From positions 166,004 through 230,003 of the forward strand of contig NZ_FNVQ01000007.1 in NCBI RefSeq assembly GCF_900108065.1: a DNA stretch of 64,000 nucleotides. Reading direction: 5' to 3'. This DNA is from Marinobacterium lutimaris. GTDB lineage: Bacteria; Pseudomonadota; Gammaproteobacteria; Pseudomonadales; Balneatricaceae. Each line of letters starts with the position of its first letter. Positions within the stretch are counted from its first letter, which is position 1. Shown here piece by piece: positions 49,267-59,195 of this stretch. The notes beneath the pieces were generated by a model. It was not told where the DNA came from. It did not search any database and was given only the letters and a program-made list of their open reading frames with translations. Made by a program: the position numbers and the translations under genes.

Positions 49267-50040
49267 ATGCTTGAGCACATCCGTATCGTTCTGGTGAATA
49301 CCACCCATCCCGGCAACATCGGTGCCGTGGCTCGCGCCATGAAAAATATGGGGCTGAGCGATCTTTGCCTGGTTGAGCCCAAGCACTACCCGGACGAGGC
49401 GGCTACGGCGCGCGCATCGGGTGCCACCGATATCCTTGATAACGCCCAGGTTGTCGCAACGCTGGAAGAGGCTCTGGCAGATTGTCAGTTGGTGGTCGGT
49501 ACCAGTGCCCGTGGTCGGCATATCCCCTGGCCGGTGATTAATCCTCGTGAGCTGGGTGCTATCGCCACGCCGCTGGCAGCTAAGTCTCGAGTGGCGGTGC
49601 TCTTCGGTCGTGAAGATCGAGGCCTGACCAACGATGAGCTGCATGCCTGTCACCATCATGTTCATATCCCATCCGTGGAAGGATTCAGCTCGCTGAATAT
49701 CGCGGCGGCAGTTCAGGTTATCTGCTACGAACTGCGTATGGCGCAGCTGCTTAACGATGAGCAGAGTAAGCCGCAGTGGGGAACCGACTGGGATATCGAG
49801 CTGGCTGATCACGCTGAGCTTGAGCGTCTGTTTGAGCATCTGGAGCAGACGCTTGTCGATATCGAGTTCTTGGATCCGAACAATCCGCGTCAACTGATGC
49901 CGCGTTTGCGTCGCCTGCTGCTGCGGGCTGTGCCGGACAAGGTTGAGGTCAATGTACTGCGTGGAATCTTGAAGTCCGTTAATCGGGGTTTTGAAAAAGA
50001 TTCCACAAAAGAGAGTGGCGAAAAGGGCGATAAATCCTGA
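49267..50040 (+). CDS. trmJ: tRNA Cm32/Um32 2'-O-methyltransferase TrmJ
   Basis: SPOUT methyltransferase (257 residues) that modifies position 32 in the anticodon loop. The N-terminus MLEHIRIVLVNTTHPGNIGA, the GREDRGLTN loop and the knot IPSVEGFSSLNIAAAVQV support it, along with a C-terminal helical extension. The internal ATG at 49267 is used because homologues start there; the longer frame reads through the promoter. It lies upstream of iscR. Confidence 0.94.
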   Translation: MLEHIRIVLVNTTHPGNIGAVARAMKNMGLSDLCLVEPKHYPDEAATARASGATDILDNAQVVATLEEALADCQLVVGTSARGRHIPWPVINPRELGAIATPLAAKSRVAVLFGREDRGLTNDELHACHHHVHIPSVEGFSSLNIAAAVQVICYELRMAQLLNDEQSKPQWGTDWDIELADHAELERLFEHLEQTLVDIEFLDPNNPRQLMPRLRRLLLRAVPDKVEVNVLRGILKSVNRGFEKDSTKESGEKGDKS

Positions 50041-50057
50041 CTTTTATAGTCGGGAAT

Positions 50058-50090
50058 ATACTTGACTAAAACTCTTGGTTTTTGCACAAT
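50058..50090 (+). promoter_or_regulatory. iscR promoter with IscR type-1-like half site
   Basis: TTGACT (50062-50067), a 17-base spacer and CACAAT (50085-50090) form the promoter. ATACTTGACT (50058-50067) matches the left half of the E. coli type 1 IscR box, and overlaps the -35, as in the known autoregulated iscR promoter. The right half is poor. Confidence 0.6.
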
Positions 50091-50124
50091 GACGTCAGGC
50101 TCGCAGCAGCAGGTGAGGATGACT

Positions 50125-50613
50125 ATGCGATTGACAACTAAGGGGCGTTACGCCGTAACGGCAATGCTCGACTTGGCCCTTCATGAGGGTAAAGGACCGA
50201 TCAGCCTGGCGGATATTTCTGAGCGCCAGGGTATTTCGCTGTCCTATCTGGAGCAGCTGTTTGCCAAGCTGCGCCGTAACGAACTGGTGCATAGCGTACG
50301 CGGCCCGGGTGGTGGTTACCAGCTGAAGCGCGAGCGCGGAGAAATTAATGTGGCCGAAGTGATCGACGCTGTCAACGAGTCGGTCGACGCCACGGGTTGC
50401 CGCAGCACGGGCAACTGCCAGAGCGGTGAGGTCTGTCTGACACACCACCTCTGGTGCGATTTGAGTGATCAGATCCATGGCTTCCTGAGTGATATCAGCC
50501 TGGCGGATCTGGTTCTGCGAAACGATGTGCAGGAAGTTGCCGAGCGCCAGGGGCAGCGTAGCCGGACTCAACCGGAACAATTGATCGCCAGCAGTGTTGC
50601 GTCAGCATCCTGA
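50125..50613 (+). CDS. iscR: Fe-S-dependent transcriptional regulator IscR
   Basis: Rrf2-family regulator (162 residues). An N-terminal winged helix ([20 protein letters not shown]) is followed by the cluster-binding Cys in C-x5-C-x5-C ([13 protein letters not shown]) and His at HHLW, the ligands of the [2Fe-2S] cluster. When loaded it represses the isc operon. The ATG at 50125 is preferred over 50119 because GAGG is properly spaced from it and homologues start MRLT. Confidence 0.96.
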   Translation: MRLTTKGRYAVTAMLDLALHEGKGPISLADISERQGISLSYLEQLFAKLRRNELVHSVRGPGGGYQLKRERGEINVAEVIDAVNESVDATGCRSTGNCQSGEVCLTHHLWCDLSDQIHGFLSDISLADLVLRNDVQEVAERQGQRSRTQPEQLIASSVASAS

Positions 50614-50637
50614 TAGCGAAGAGCTTTGGAGATTGAA

Positions 50638-51852
50638 ATGAAATTGCCGATCTATCTCGATTATTCAGCAACAACACCGGTAGATCCGCGTGTGGCCGAG
50701 AAGATGATGAGCTGCCTGACGCCGGAGGGTAACTTCGGTAACCCGGCTTCCCGCTCTCACATGTTTGGCTGGAAGGCTGAAGAAGCAGTCGAGACAGCGC
50801 GTCGTCAGGTGGCAGATCTGCTGGGTGCAGATCCGCGTGAAATTGTCTGGACCTCCGGTGCGACCGAGTCCGATAACCTGGCGATCAAGGGTGTCGCCCA
50901 CTTCTATCAGAAGAAGGGCAAGCACATCATTACCTCCAAGATCGAACACAAGGCGGTGCTGGATACCTGCCGTCAGCTCGAGCGCGAAGGTTTTGAAGTG
51001 ACCTATCTGACACCGGGCAGCGATGGCATTATCACACCGCAGATGGTGGCTGATGCTCTGCGTGAAGACACTATTCTCGTGTCACTGATGCATGTGAACA
51101 ACGAGATCGGCACCATCACCGATATCGCCGCAATCGGCGAGTTGACCCGCAGTCACGGCGTGCTGTTCCACGTGGATGCCGCCCAGAGCGCAGGCAAACT
51201 GCCGCTGGATATGTCCAGTGTAAAGGTGGATCTGCTCTCCGTTTCTGGTCACAAGATGTACGGTCCGAAAGGTATTGGTGCCCTTTACGTGCGCCGCAAG
51301 CCGCGCGTGCGCCTGGAAGCCCAGATGCACGGTGGCGGCCATGAGCGTGGTATGCGCTCAGGTACATTGCCGACCCATCAGATCGTTGGCATGGGCGAAG
51401 CTGCCCGTATCTGTCACGAAGAGATGGCCAGCGAAAGCGAGAAGCTGAAAGCGCTGCGCGATCGTTTCTGGCAGGGCGTCAGTGATATGGAAGAAGTACA
51501 CGTGAACGGCTCTCTGGAGCAGCGTGTTGCCGGCAACCTGAACGTCAGCTTTGCTTTCGTTGAGGGTGAGTCTCTGCTTATGTCCATCAAGGACCTGGCG
51601 GTTTCCTCCGGTTCAGCGTGTACATCGGCCAGTCTTGAGCCTTCCTACGTGCTGCGTGCACTGGGGCTGAATGACGAGCTGGCACACAGCTCCATCCGTT
51701 TCTCCTTTGGTCGTTTTACCACCGAAGAAGAAGTGGACTACGCCGTCAAACAGATCCGCGTTGCTGTCGACAAGCTGCGTGAACTGTCTCCTCTGTGGGA
51801 TATGTACAAAGACGGAATCGATTTAAACACAGTTGAGTGGGCTCACCACTAA
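50638..51852 (+). CDS. iscS: Cysteine desulfurase IscS
   Basis: PLP enzyme (404 residues, equal to E. coli) that supplies sulfur for Fe-S cluster and thiolated tRNA synthesis. The PLP Lys is in [12 protein letters not shown] (around 206) and the active Cys loop is [13 protein letters not shown] (around 328). The start [17 protein letters not shown] is preceded by GGAG; an in-frame TTG just upstream is rejected. Confidence 0.98.
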   Translation: MKLPIYLDYSATTPVDPRVAEKMMSCLTPEGNFGNPASRSHMFGWKAEEAVETARRQVADLLGADPREIVWTSGATESDNLAIKGVAHFYQKKGKHIITSKIEHKAVLDTCRQLEREGFEVTYLTPGSDGIITPQMVADALREDTILVSLMHVNNEIGTITDIAAIGELTRSHGVLFHVDAAQSAGKLPLDMSSVKVDLLSVSGHKMYGPKGIGALYVRRKPRVRLEAQMHGGGHERGMRSGTLPTHQIVGMGEAARICHEEMASESEKLKALRDRFWQGVSDMEEVHVNGSLEQRVAGNLNVSFAFVEGESLLMSIKDLAVSSGSACTSASLEPSYVLRALGLNDELAHSSIRFSFGRFTTEEEVDYAVKQIRVAVDKLRELSPLWDMYKDGIDLNTVEWAHH

Positions 51853-51881
51853 GCCGGCTAAACAGGCTCTTGGAGGTCATC

Positions 51882-52262
51882 ATGGCTTACAGCGAACAGG
51901 TTATTGATCATTACGAAAACCCACGCAACGTCGGTAAGATGGACGATAAAGACGATCATGTCGGTACCGGCATGGTGGGTGCTCCGGCATGTGGCGACGT
52001 TATGCGCCTGCAGATCCGCGTCAATGACGACGGCGTGATCGAAGATGCAAAATTCAAGACATACGGTTGTGGTTCAGCAATCGCATCCAGCTCCCTGGTA
52101 ACCGAATGGGTCAAGGGCATGACGCTGGATCAGGCGGCTGAGCTGAAAAACGCACAGATCGCGGAAGAACTGGCATTGCCGCCGGTGAAAATCCACTGCT
52201 CCGTACTCGCGGAAGATGCGATCAAGGCAGCCGTAGAAGATTACCGTAAAAAGCAGGGCTAA
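51882..52262 (+). CDS. iscU: Fe-S cluster scaffold IscU
   Basis: Scaffold protein (126 residues) on which clusters are built. The ligands Cys37, Asp39, Cys63, His105 and Cys106 are all present (ACGDVM, YGCGSA, IHCSVL), and the HscA-binding LPPVK motif is at 99-103. TGGAGG lies upstream of the ATG. It has the usual IscS-IscU spacing. Confidence 0.98.
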   Translation: MAYSEQVIDHYENPRNVGKMDDKDDHVGTGMVGAPACGDVMRLQIRVNDDGVIEDAKFKTYGCGSAIASSSLVTEWVKGMTLDQAAELKNAQIAEELALPPVKIHCSVLAEDAIKAAVEDYRKKQG

Positions 52263-52287
52263 GGCCTTCGGCCTTGGCTTTGCCAAG
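52261..52287 (+). promoter_or_regulatory. Two overlapping hairpins between iscU and iscA
   Basis: AAGGCC-TTC-GGCCTT (52261-52275) and CTTGGC-TTT-GCCAAG (52273-52287) share the CTT at 52273-52275, so they cannot both form completely. They begin inside the iscU stop codon. They may modulate translation or mRNA processing between iscU and iscA. Confidence 0.55.
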
Positions 52288-52307
52288 CAGAACAGGGTGA
52301 GGGTTAT

Positions 52308-52631
52308 ATGGCGATCAGCATGACAGACGCGGCGGTAAACCATGTCGCACGCTTCCTTGAAAAGCGCGGCCACGGCAGCGGTATTCGGGTGGGTGTTCGC
52401 ACTTCAGGGTGCTCAGGCATGGCTTATGTGCTCGAATTCATCGATCAGGTAGAAGCTGAAGACCAGGTCTTTGAGTTTGGTGATGTGCGTGTGGCGATCG
52501 ACCCGAAAAGCCTGGTCTACCTTGACGGAACCGAACTGGATTTCGTCAAGGAAGGCCTTAACGAAGGCTTCAAGTTCAATAACCCTAACGTCAGCAGCGA
52601 ATGCGGCTGTGGCGAAAGTTTTAACGTCTAA
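52308..52631 (+). CDS. iscA: A-type Fe-S carrier IscA
   Basis: A-type carrier (107 residues) that delivers clusters or iron to target proteins. The three conserved Cys are at 35 (SGCSGMAY), 99 and 101 (ECGCGESF). Standard position between iscU and hscB. Confidence 0.97.
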   Translation: MAISMTDAAVNHVARFLEKRGHGSGIRVGVRTSGCSGMAYVLEFIDQVEAEDQVFEFGDVRVAIDPKSLVYLDGTELDFVKEGLNEGFKFNNPNVSSECGCGESFNV

Positions 52632-52678
52632 ACGTACGTTAACACCTAAATATAATAGCGAGGGTGCCCGGCTAAACA

Positions 52679-53209
52679 ATGGATATGACCCGTAATTACT
52701 TTGAGCTGTTCGATCTCACGCCTGGGTTCGAGCTGGATCTTGGCTTGCTCAGTGAAAAGTACCGGGAACTCCAGAAACAGTGGCACCCCGATCGCTTTGC
52801 CCATCTCTCCGAGCGTGAACGCCGATTGTCCGTGCAGTACACGGCACATCTGAACGAGGCGTTCCAGTCGCTCAAGTCTCCACTGCGTCGCGCGCAGTAT
52901 CTGTTGTTGCTTCAGGGCCGCGATACCCACGGGGAATCCGGCGCGCAGCTTGATCCCATGTTCCTGATGGAGCAGATGGAGCTGCGAGAGCGCTTGTCAG
53001 AGGTTGCCGAACAGGATGATCCGGAGGCGGAGCTTGAGCAGCTGCAGCAGGAAGCTGAGCAGGCGCTGCGGGAGCTTCGGGCTGAGTTTGTCTCACTCTA
53101 CACGGGCGGCGATCTCGACGGCGCTGAGCGTACGGTGCGCAAGATGCAGTTTGCCACCAAGCTTGAAAGCGAGATAGAAGCGCTCGAAGATCGTTTGTTC
53201 GACGACTGA
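52679..53209 (+). CDS. hscB: J-type co-chaperone HscB
   Basis: Co-chaperone (176 residues) that brings IscU to HscA. The J domain (about 3-75) has the HPD motif in QWHPDRFAH, and the C-terminal three-helix domain binds IscU. A TATAAT at 52651 precedes it, a possible weak internal promoter. An ATG two codons later is an alternative start. Confidence 0.96.
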   Translation: MDMTRNYFELFDLTPGFELDLGLLSEKYRELQKQWHPDRFAHLSERERRLSVQYTAHLNEAFQSLKSPLRRAQYLLLLQGRDTHGESGAQLDPMFLMEQMELRERLSEVAEQDDPEAELEQLQQEAEQALRELRAEFVSLYTGGDLDGAERTVRKMQFATKLESEIEALEDRLFDD

Positions 53210-53221
53210 ACGGAACCCCAT

Positions 53222-55102
53222 ATGGCTTTGTTGCAAATCGCCGAACCCGGCCAGAGTGCTGCGCCTCATGAGCGCAGACTCGCGGTCGGGATCGACCTGG
53301 GAACTACCAACTCGCTGGCGGCTACGGTGCGCAGCGGTGAGGCGCAGACGCTGCCGGATTTGAACGGCGAACACCTGTTGCCCTCGGTGGTGCATTACTC
53401 CGGCGACGGTTCGCTGCAGGTGGGTGGCGAGGCGCTTGAGTGCGCCGCAGACGATCCCTATAACACGATAATATCGGTCAAGCGCCTGATGGGGCGTGGT
53501 GTTGAGGATGTGCTCTCCTTCGGTGATGAGCTGCCTTACCGCTTCGCGCCAGGCGAGGGCGGTATGCCCTATATCGAGACCAGTGCAGGGCTGCGCAGTC
53601 CGGTCCAGGTGTCGGCCGATATTCTGCGTACCCTGCGTGAGCGCGCCGAAGATTCGCTGCAGGGTGAGCTGACCGGAGCGGTGATTACCGTGCCGGCTTA
53701 CTTTGATGATGCTCAGCGTCAGGCCACCAAGGATGCGGCGCGCATCGCGGGTCTGCACGTACTGCGTTTGCTGAATGAGCCTACCGCGGCTGCTGTGGCC
53801 TATGGGCTGGATCAGGGCGATGAGGGCGTTATCGCGGTCTACGACCTGGGCGGCGGTACCTTCGATATCTCCGTTCTGCGCCTCAATAAAGGCGTGTTCG
53901 AAGTGCTTGCCACCGGCGGCGACAGTGCTCTTGGTGGTGATGACTTCGATTACGCTCTGGCGCGCTGGATTTTGAAAGAGTCCGGTATTGAGCTGGAGCC
54001 CGACGCGCAGCAGGCTCGTTATCTCACCACTCTGGCCAAACGCGTCAAGGAGGCTCTGAGTGCTGAATCGGAAACCCGGGTAAAGCTGGATCTGGCCGGT
54101 CAGAGCGCCGAAGTGAATGTAAGTCGTGAACAGTTCGACGAAGTCATTGAACCGCTCGTGAAAAAGACTCTGCGCAGTTGTCGTCGTGCCCTTAAAGACG
54201 CCGGTGTGTCGGCAGATGAGGTGCGCGATGTAGTCATGGTCGGTGGTTCCACCCGCGTGCCTCTGGTGCGTACCAAGGTGGGCGAGCTGTTTGGTCGTCA
54301 GCCGCATATCGATATTGATCCAGACCGCGTCGTAGCCGTCGGTGCTGCGCTGCAGGCGGATGTCCTGGCCGGCAATAAGCCGGACAGCGAGATGCTGCTG
54401 CTGGATGTGATCCCGCTGTCGCTTGGTCTTGAAACCATGGGTGGGCTGGTGGAAAAGGTTATCCACCGTAACACCGCGATTCCGGTGGCGCGTGGCCAGG
54501 AGTTCACCACCTACCAGGATGGCCAGACTGCCATGGCTATTCATGTGGTCCAGGGTGAGCGTGAGCTGGTAGCGGACTGCCGCTCGCTGGCCCGGTTTGT
54601 CCTGCGTGGTATACCGCCGATGGCCGCGGGCGCAGCCAAAATTCGTGTCACCTTTCAGGTGGATGCGGATGGCTTGCTCAGCGTTTCGGCGCAGGAGCTG
54701 TCTACCGGGGTTGAAAGCAGTATTCAGGTGAAGCCCTCATACGGCCTTACCGATGATGAAATTACCGGTATGCTGCAGGATTCATTCAGCCATGCTGCGG
54801 AAGATCTGACCGCCCGCGCGTTGCGTGAACAGCAGGTTGAGGCGGAGCGTCTCGCCGCTGCGGTAGAGGCGGCCATCGTCCAGGACGGAGAGCTGCTTGA
54901 TTCTGATGAATTGGCGGCGCTAAAAGCGGGTGTGGCAGAACTGCGTAAGACGGCGGCAGGTCGTGATTCTGCTGCCATAGAGGCGGGCGTGAAAACGCTT
55001 GCTAAACTGAGTGATGAGTTCGCCGCTCGGCGCATGGATAAAGGTATCCAGAGTGCGCTGAAGGGGCATCGAATAGACGAACTGGATAAGGAGTCGGAGT
55101 AA
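53222..55102 (+). CDS. hscA: Hsp70 chaperone HscA
   Basis: Specialised Hsp70 (626 residues) for Fe-S cluster release from IscU. The ATPase domain (about 20-385) holds [28 protein letters not shown] and [10 protein letters not shown], followed by the substrate-binding domain and helical lid. Its stop overlaps the fdx start (TAATG). Confidence 0.97.
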   Translation: MALLQIAEPGQSAAPHERRLAVGIDLGTTNSLAATVRSGEAQTLPDLNGEHLLPSVVHYSGDGSLQVGGEALECAADDPYNTIISVKRLMGRGVEDVLSFGDELPYRFAPGEGGMPYIETSAGLRSPVQVSADILRTLRERAEDSLQGELTGAVITVPAYFDDAQRQATKDAARIAGLHVLRLLNEPTAAAVAYGLDQGDEGVIAVYDLGGGTFDISVLRLNKGVFEVLATGGDSALGGDDFDYALARWILKESGIELEPDAQQARYLTTLAKRVKEALSAESETRVKLDLAGQSAEVNVSREQFDEVIEPLVKKTLRSCRRALKDAGVSADEVRDVVMVGGSTRVPLVRTKVGELFGRQPHIDIDPDRVVAVGAALQADVLAGNKPDSEMLLLDVIPLSLGLETMGGLVEKVIHRNTAIPVARGQEFTTYQDGQTAMAIHVVQGERELVADCRSLARFVLRGIPPMAAGAAKIRVTFQVDADGLLSVSAQELSTGVESSIQVKPSYGLTDDEITGMLQDSFSHAAEDLTARALREQQVEAERLAAAVEAAIVQDGELLDSDELAALKAGVAELRKTAAGRDSAAIEAGVKTLAKLSDEFAARRMDKGIQSALKGHRIDELDKESE

Positions 55103-55440
55103 TGCCGCAGCTGATTTTTCTGCCGCATGAGGAACTCTGCCCGGAAGGCAAGGTGGTTGATGTTGAGCCGGGTATCAGCATCTGCGATGCCGCTCTGGCC
55201 AATGGTGTGGATATCGAGCACGCCTGCGAGAAATCCTGTGCCTGCACAACCTGTCATGTGATTGTGCGCGAAGGTTTTAATTCGCTCGAAGAGTCTGATG
55301 AGCTTGAGGATGACATGCTGGACAAGGCCTGGGGCCTTGAGCCGGAGTCGCGTTTGAGCTGTCAGGCGATCGTGGCCGATGAGGATCTCGTGGTCGAGAT
55401 TCCCAAGTACACCATCAACCAGGTTTCGGAACAGCACTGA
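55102..55440 (+). CDS. fdx: ISC [2Fe-2S] ferredoxin
   Basis: Adrenodoxin-type ferredoxin (112 residues) that supplies electrons for cluster assembly. Ligands are Cys42, Cys48, Cys51 (CEKSCACTTC) and the Cys of LSCQAI near 87; Cys46 is the extra conserved one. Coupled to hscA by overlapping stop and start. Confidence 0.97.
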   Translation: MPQLIFLPHEELCPEGKVVDVEPGISICDAALANGVDIEHACEKSCACTTCHVIVREGFNSLEESDELEDDMLDKAWGLEPESRLSCQAIVADEDLVVEIPKYTINQVSEQH

Positions 55441-55454
55441 GCGGGGTAGGCGAC

Positions 55455-55655
55455 ATGGGTTTCAAGTGGGTTGACGTTCTTGATATCGCTATCGAGCTCG
55501 ACGAGCAGTATCCCGATGTGGATCCGATGCAGATCAGCTTTCCCGATCTCTATCAGAAAGTGATGGATCTCGAGCAGTTCGATGATGACCCGTCACATTG
55601 TGGTGAGAAAATCCTTGAGGCGATCCAGATGGCCTGGATCGAGGAGAAGGACTGA
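55455..55655 (+). CDS. iscX: Fe-S assembly protein IscX
   Basis: Small acidic protein (66 residues) that binds IscS and modulates sulfur transfer. It has the family N-terminus KWVDVLDIAIEL and the Asp/Glu-rich DEQYPDVDP. It ends the isc operon. Confidence 0.95.
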   Translation: MGFKWVDVLDIAIELDEQYPDVDPMQISFPDLYQKVMDLEQFDDDPSHCGEKILEAIQMAWIEEKD

Positions 55656-55681
55656 AACAAATTCCGCTTCTGATGGTCTAC

Positions 55682-55708
55682 AAGCCCGGCTAAGCGCCGG
55701 GTTTTGTT
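55682..55708 (+). terminator. Terminator after the isc operon
   Basis: AAGCCCGGC and GCCGGGTTTT pair around TAAGC, followed by GTTT. Ends the isc operon 27 bases after iscX. Confidence 0.8.
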
Positions 55709-55745
55709 TATCTCGGTGGAACTGTTCAGCCTTTAATCACTCGCG

Positions 55746-55751
55746 TATAAT
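55746..55751 (+). promoter_or_regulatory. -10 element of the ndk promoter
   Basis: A consensus TATAAT lies 48 bases before ndk. No good -35 is seen 17 bases upstream (TGTTCA). Confidence 0.5.
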
Positions 55752-55798
55752 GTCGCGCCTTGTCATTTTTATATAATCAATTGGATTAGGTTTAAACC

Positions 55799-56206
55799 AT
55801 GGCTACTGAACGTACTCTCTCCATCATCAAGCCTGACGCTGTTGCTAAAAACGTGATCGGCGAAATCGTGACTCGCTTCGAAAAAGCGGGCCTCAAAGTA
55901 GTCGAAATGCAGATGAAGTCTCTTAGCCAGGCTGAAGCTGAGGGCTTCTACGCTGAGCACAAAGAGCGTCCTTTCTTTGCTGATCTGGTCGCTTTCATGA
56001 CCTCTGGTCCGGTTGTTGTTCAGGTTCTCGAAGGCGAAAACGCTATCGCTCAGAACCGTGAACTGATGGGTGCTACCAACCCGAAAGAAGCTGCTGAAGG
56101 TACTATCCGTCGCGACTTCGCTGAGTCTATCGATGCGAATGCCGTACACGGTTCTGATTCTGCTGCTTCTGCAGAGCGCGAGATCGGTTACTTCTTCGGT
56201 AACTGA
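55799..56206 (+). CDS. ndk: Nucleoside diphosphate kinase
   Basis: Ndk (135 residues, slightly shorter than the usual 141-143) balances nucleoside triphosphate pools. The phosphorylated His117 is in NAVHGSDS. The N-terminus [15 protein letters not shown] is typical. It has its own promoter after the isc terminator and is often found before rlmN. Confidence 0.97.
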   Translation: MATERTLSIIKPDAVAKNVIGEIVTRFEKAGLKVVEMQMKSLSQAEAEGFYAEHKERPFFADLVAFMTSGPVVVQVLEGENAIAQNRELMGATNPKEAAEGTIRRDFAESIDANAVHGSDSAASAEREIGYFFGN

Positions 56207-56213
56207 TCCTGTC

Positions 56214-56237
56214 GGAGCCGCTCATTCGAGCGGCTCC
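56214..56237 (+). terminator. Perfect hairpin after ndk, no T-run
   Basis: GGAGCCGCT and AGCGGCTCC form a 9-base stem with a CATTCG loop, eight bases after the ndk stop. The downstream CATACT is not T-rich, so termination may be partial, or it stabilises ndk mRNA. Confidence 0.55.
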
Positions 56238-56262
56238 CATACTCCAAACGCGGTGATTTCTC

Positions 56263-57399
56263 ATGACTGACGCTCCCTCCAAGGTCAATCTTCTCGGTCT
56301 TTCCCCTTCACAGCTCGAACAGTTCTTCGACGAAATGGGCGAAAAGCGCTTCCGTGCCACCCAGGTGCTGAAATGGATGCATCAGTATGGGGCCAGTAGC
56401 TTCGACGAGATGACCAATATCAGCAAGGCATTGCGTGCCAAACTGGCTGAGATGGCGGATATTCGTGAGCCTGAAATCGTGCTGGAGAAGTTTTCCAAAG
56501 ACGGTACCCGTAAATGGGTTATCCGTATGGATGGTGGCTCTGCCATAGAGATGGTGCTGATCCCTGAAGGTGATCGCGCGACTCTCTGTGTTTCCTCTCA
56601 GGTTGGCTGTTCGCTGGACTGTAGCTTCTGCTCTACCGGTAAACAGGGTTTTAACCGAGATCTGAGCACCGCCGAAATTATCGGTCAGCTGCGTGTGGCG
56701 ATCCGTTCATTCGGTCCCTTCGATCCTAATGGCGACCGCCGGGTGACCAACGTCGTGTTCATGGGTATGGGTGAGCCCCTGCTCAACTTCGACAATGTGG
56801 TCGCGGCTACCCAGCTGATGATGGACGACAACGCCTACGGGCTGTCCAAGCGTCGAGTGACGGTAAGTACCTCCGGTGTTGTGCCGGCGCTGGATAAGCT
56901 CTGTAATGTCAGCGACGTCTCCCTCGCTGTATCCCTGCACGCGCCGAATGACGCGCTGCGTGACCAGTTGGTACCGATCAACCGCCGTTATCCGATCGCC
57001 GAATTGCTGGCCGCATGTAATCGTTACCTGGCCAGCCTCAATGACAAACGCTCGATCACCGTCGAGTACACCTTGATCGCCGGCGTTAACGACCAGCCGG
57101 AGCACGCGCGTGAATTGATCAAAGTGCTGCGCAAGGTGCCGTGCAAACTTAACCTGATTCCGTTTAATCCCTTCCCTAATTCCGGCTACGAAAGGCCGAG
57201 TGAAAAGGCGATTGCCGCGTTCAAGCAGATCATGCTGACCAGCAATATTATCACCACCGTTCGCCGCACCCGTGGTGACGATGTGGATGCCGCCTGTGGT
57301 CAGTTGGTAGGGCAGGTTGCTGACCGTACCCGGCGTAGCCAAAAATATATCGCTGTGGTACAAGAAGAGCCTGTTCAGGGGAAGAGCCAGACTCTGTAA
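56263..57399 (+). CDS. rlmN: 23S rRNA/tRNA adenine-C2 methyltransferase RlmN
   Basis: Radical SAM enzyme (378 residues) that methylates A2503 of 23S rRNA and A37 in some tRNAs. The cluster motif is CSLDCSFC (around 115-122), and Cys residues near the C-terminus (DAACGQL) complete the mechanism. It is in the conserved ndk-rlmN-pilF-rodZ block. As an Fe-S enzyme it depends on the nearby isc system. Confidence 0.96.
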   Translation: MTDAPSKVNLLGLSPSQLEQFFDEMGEKRFRATQVLKWMHQYGASSFDEMTNISKALRAKLAEMADIREPEIVLEKFSKDGTRKWVIRMDGGSAIEMVLIPEGDRATLCVSSQVGCSLDCSFCSTGKQGFNRDLSTAEIIGQLRVAIRSFGPFDPNGDRRVTNVVFMGMGEPLLNFDNVVAATQLMMDDNAYGLSKRRVTVSTSGVVPALDKLCNVSDVSLAVSLHAPNDALRDQLVPINRRYPIAELLAACNRYLASLNDKRSITVEYTLIAGVNDQPEHARELIKVLRKVPCKLNLIPFNPFPNSGYERPSEKAIAAFKQIMLTSNIITTVRRTRGDDVDAACGQLVGQVADRTRRSQKYIAVVQEEPVQGKSQTL

Positions 57400-57408
57400 G
57401 GGGGAGTA

Positions 57409-58188
57409 ATGCGACAAGTTCATGCTGTGCTGCTGCTATTGATGGCAATAATGGTTTCAGCATGTTCGACGACCTCCTCCGACCGGTTTGAAAAGGCCGG
57501 TGCCTCCAAGGAAGATGCGCTCGAATCCTATACCAGTCTTGGTCTGCAGTACCTGCGTGCCGGCGATACTGCCGGGGCCAAGTCGCCGCTGCAGCGCGCC
57601 CTCGACATCGATGATAGCTACGCGCCGGCATACAACGCCATGGCATTGGTGTTCCAGGCCGAGCGCGACCTGGATATCGCCGAGAGCTACTTCCGCAAGG
57701 CGATCGATGCCGATTCCGATTCGGCGATGATTCACAACAACTTCGGTGTCTTCCTGTTTTCCCAGGAACGGTACCAGGAAGCCTGTTCTGAACTCGCCCG
57801 CGCCACCGAAGATCCTTTCTATACAGCCCGCGCTCAGGCGTTTGAAAACCTGGGACGTTGCTACCGTCGTACGGGGCGTCCGGACGTCGCGGAGCATGCC
57901 CTGCGCCGTTCCCTGACTTTGTCGCAGCAGCGTCCGTTGGCTCTGGTTGAGCTGTCGGATCTGATGCTTGAGAAAAATCAGGACCCTGAGGCTGCAGCGT
58001 TGTTCAACCGTTTCCGCGAGCTGGTAGAGCAGAAGCGTGTGAACCACTTCCCGTTGAGCCTTTGGGTGGGTATCCGCGTGGCCCGTTACGAGGGGAATGC
58101 CAATATGGCGGCGACCTACGCGCTGTTGTTAAAAAATATGTACCCTCAGTCCGTTGAATACAGGGCATATAAGGAGTCTGCGCAGTGA
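57409..58188 (+). CDS. pilF: Type IV pilus biogenesis TPR lipoprotein PilF/PilW
   Basis: Outer-membrane pilotin (259 residues) with a lipobox (VSACST, Cys20) and TPR repeats (about 35-190). In Pseudomonas it brings the PilQ secretin to the outer membrane. Its stop overlaps the GTG start of rodZ. It implies type IV pili elsewhere in the genome. Confidence 0.93.
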   Translation: MRQVHAVLLLLMAIMVSACSTTSSDRFEKAGASKEDALESYTSLGLQYLRAGDTAGAKSPLQRALDIDDSYAPAYNAMALVFQAERDLDIAESYFRKAIDADSDSAMIHNNFGVFLFSQERYQEACSELARATEDPFYTARAQAFENLGRCYRRTGRPDVAEHALRRSLTLSQQRPLALVELSDLMLEKNQDPEAAALFNRFRELVEQKRVNHFPLSLWVGIRVARYEGNANMAATYALLLKNMYPQSVEYRAYKESAQ

Positions 58189-59165
58189 GCAGCGAAGAAA
58201 TATCTCAGGATGCTGGTGCCACTTTCAGCGGTGGTAACTTCGTTAAGGCGAGGGAAAGCCTAGGGGTCAGTCTTCAGGAGCTCTCCCGAGAGCTTCATCT
58301 GCCGGTGCGCACGCTTGAAGCGATTGAAAGGGGAGAGTTCAAGGGGTTGGGCGGGCCCGTTTTTGTACGCGGTTATATCCGCTCGTACGCCCGCCGCCTG
58401 AAAATGAACCCCGATACCTACGTCAGCCAGTTCGACCGCCTCTCTGGTATCAAGGATACCGCGGCGGCTGTGCGCGCCGTGGGTACAGTTTCAACCAGTC
58501 CCGCACGGCAGAGCCGTTCGCTAATGCGTGTTGGCACCCTGATTTTTATCGTCGCCATCGTTGGCTTTATCGTTTGGTGGTGGCAGACCCAGTACTCCAT
58601 CGACAGCGTGCTTACACCGGCGGGCGATTCACCTGTGACGGTGGATACAGCCGATGGTAACACCCTTGTACTGCCGCCGCTGGACGATGAAGCCGTTGCG
58701 GCCCCGGCGGGCGAACTGCCGGCTTTTAATTCTCCGGATAGCGTAGGTGCTGAGGCCGGGTTGGCGGAAGAGATCCAGGAAACCGCAGCTTCAGCGGCAT
58801 TACCTGCTCTGCCGGATTCCGCCGCTGCAACTGAGACAGTCGAAGGTGCGGCCTCGCCAGAAGAGGCGGCTGAGGTTGAAGAGGCTGAAGCCGCGCCTGC
58901 AGTGGCCGCTACTGACGATCAGTTTCGCCTGGTGCTGGCCGATGAGAGCTGGCTCAGTGTGAAGGATGCTACGGGTCGTACACTGTTTAACGGCATTGCC
59001 CAACCAGGCAGTGAGCTGACATTCGAAGGTGAAGAGCCGCTCGCGGTGGTGATCGGGCGCGCCAGTGCGGTCACCAGTATTGAATATCGGGGCGAGCCGG
59101 TTGATCTCTCCCAGGCAAGCGATAACAATGTCGCCCGTCTGAGGCTGCCGACGTCTCTGCGTTAA
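58185..59165 (+). CDS. rodZ: Cytoskeletal protein RodZ
   Basis: RodZ (326 residues) links MreB to the membrane for rod shape. It has an N-terminal helix-turn-helix (about 20-90; LGVSLQELSRELHLPVRTLE), a single membrane helix (about 113-133), an Ala/Glu-rich linker and a C-terminal domain (about 245-320). The start is GTG, coupled to pilF. The gene normally found next, ispG, is absent. Confidence 0.94.
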   Translation: MSSEEISQDAGATFSGGNFVKARESLGVSLQELSRELHLPVRTLEAIERGEFKGLGGPVFVRGYIRSYARRLKMNPDTYVSQFDRLSGIKDTAAAVRAVGTVSTSPARQSRSLMRVGTLIFIVAIVGFIVWWWQTQYSIDSVLTPAGDSPVTVDTADGNTLVLPPLDDEAVAAPAGELPAFNSPDSVGAEAGLAEEIQETAASAALPALPDSAAATETVEGAASPEEAAEVEEAEAAPAVAATDDQFRLVLADESWLSVKDATGRTLFNGIAQPGSELTFEGEEPLAVVIGRASAVTSIEYRGEPVDLSQASDNNVARLRLPTSLR

Positions 59166-59195
59166 CCACCATCTGCAATACGGGAAAGTAATACC

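Noticed and set aside
52621..52656. TTAACGT/ACGTTAA inverted repeat and TATAAT before hscB
   Set aside because: No -35 element and a short repeat; an internal promoter cannot be supported from sequence alone.
53093..54544. 483-codon open frame opposite hscA
   Set aside because: Antisense shadow of a highly conserved chaperone gene; no ribosome binding site or family signal.
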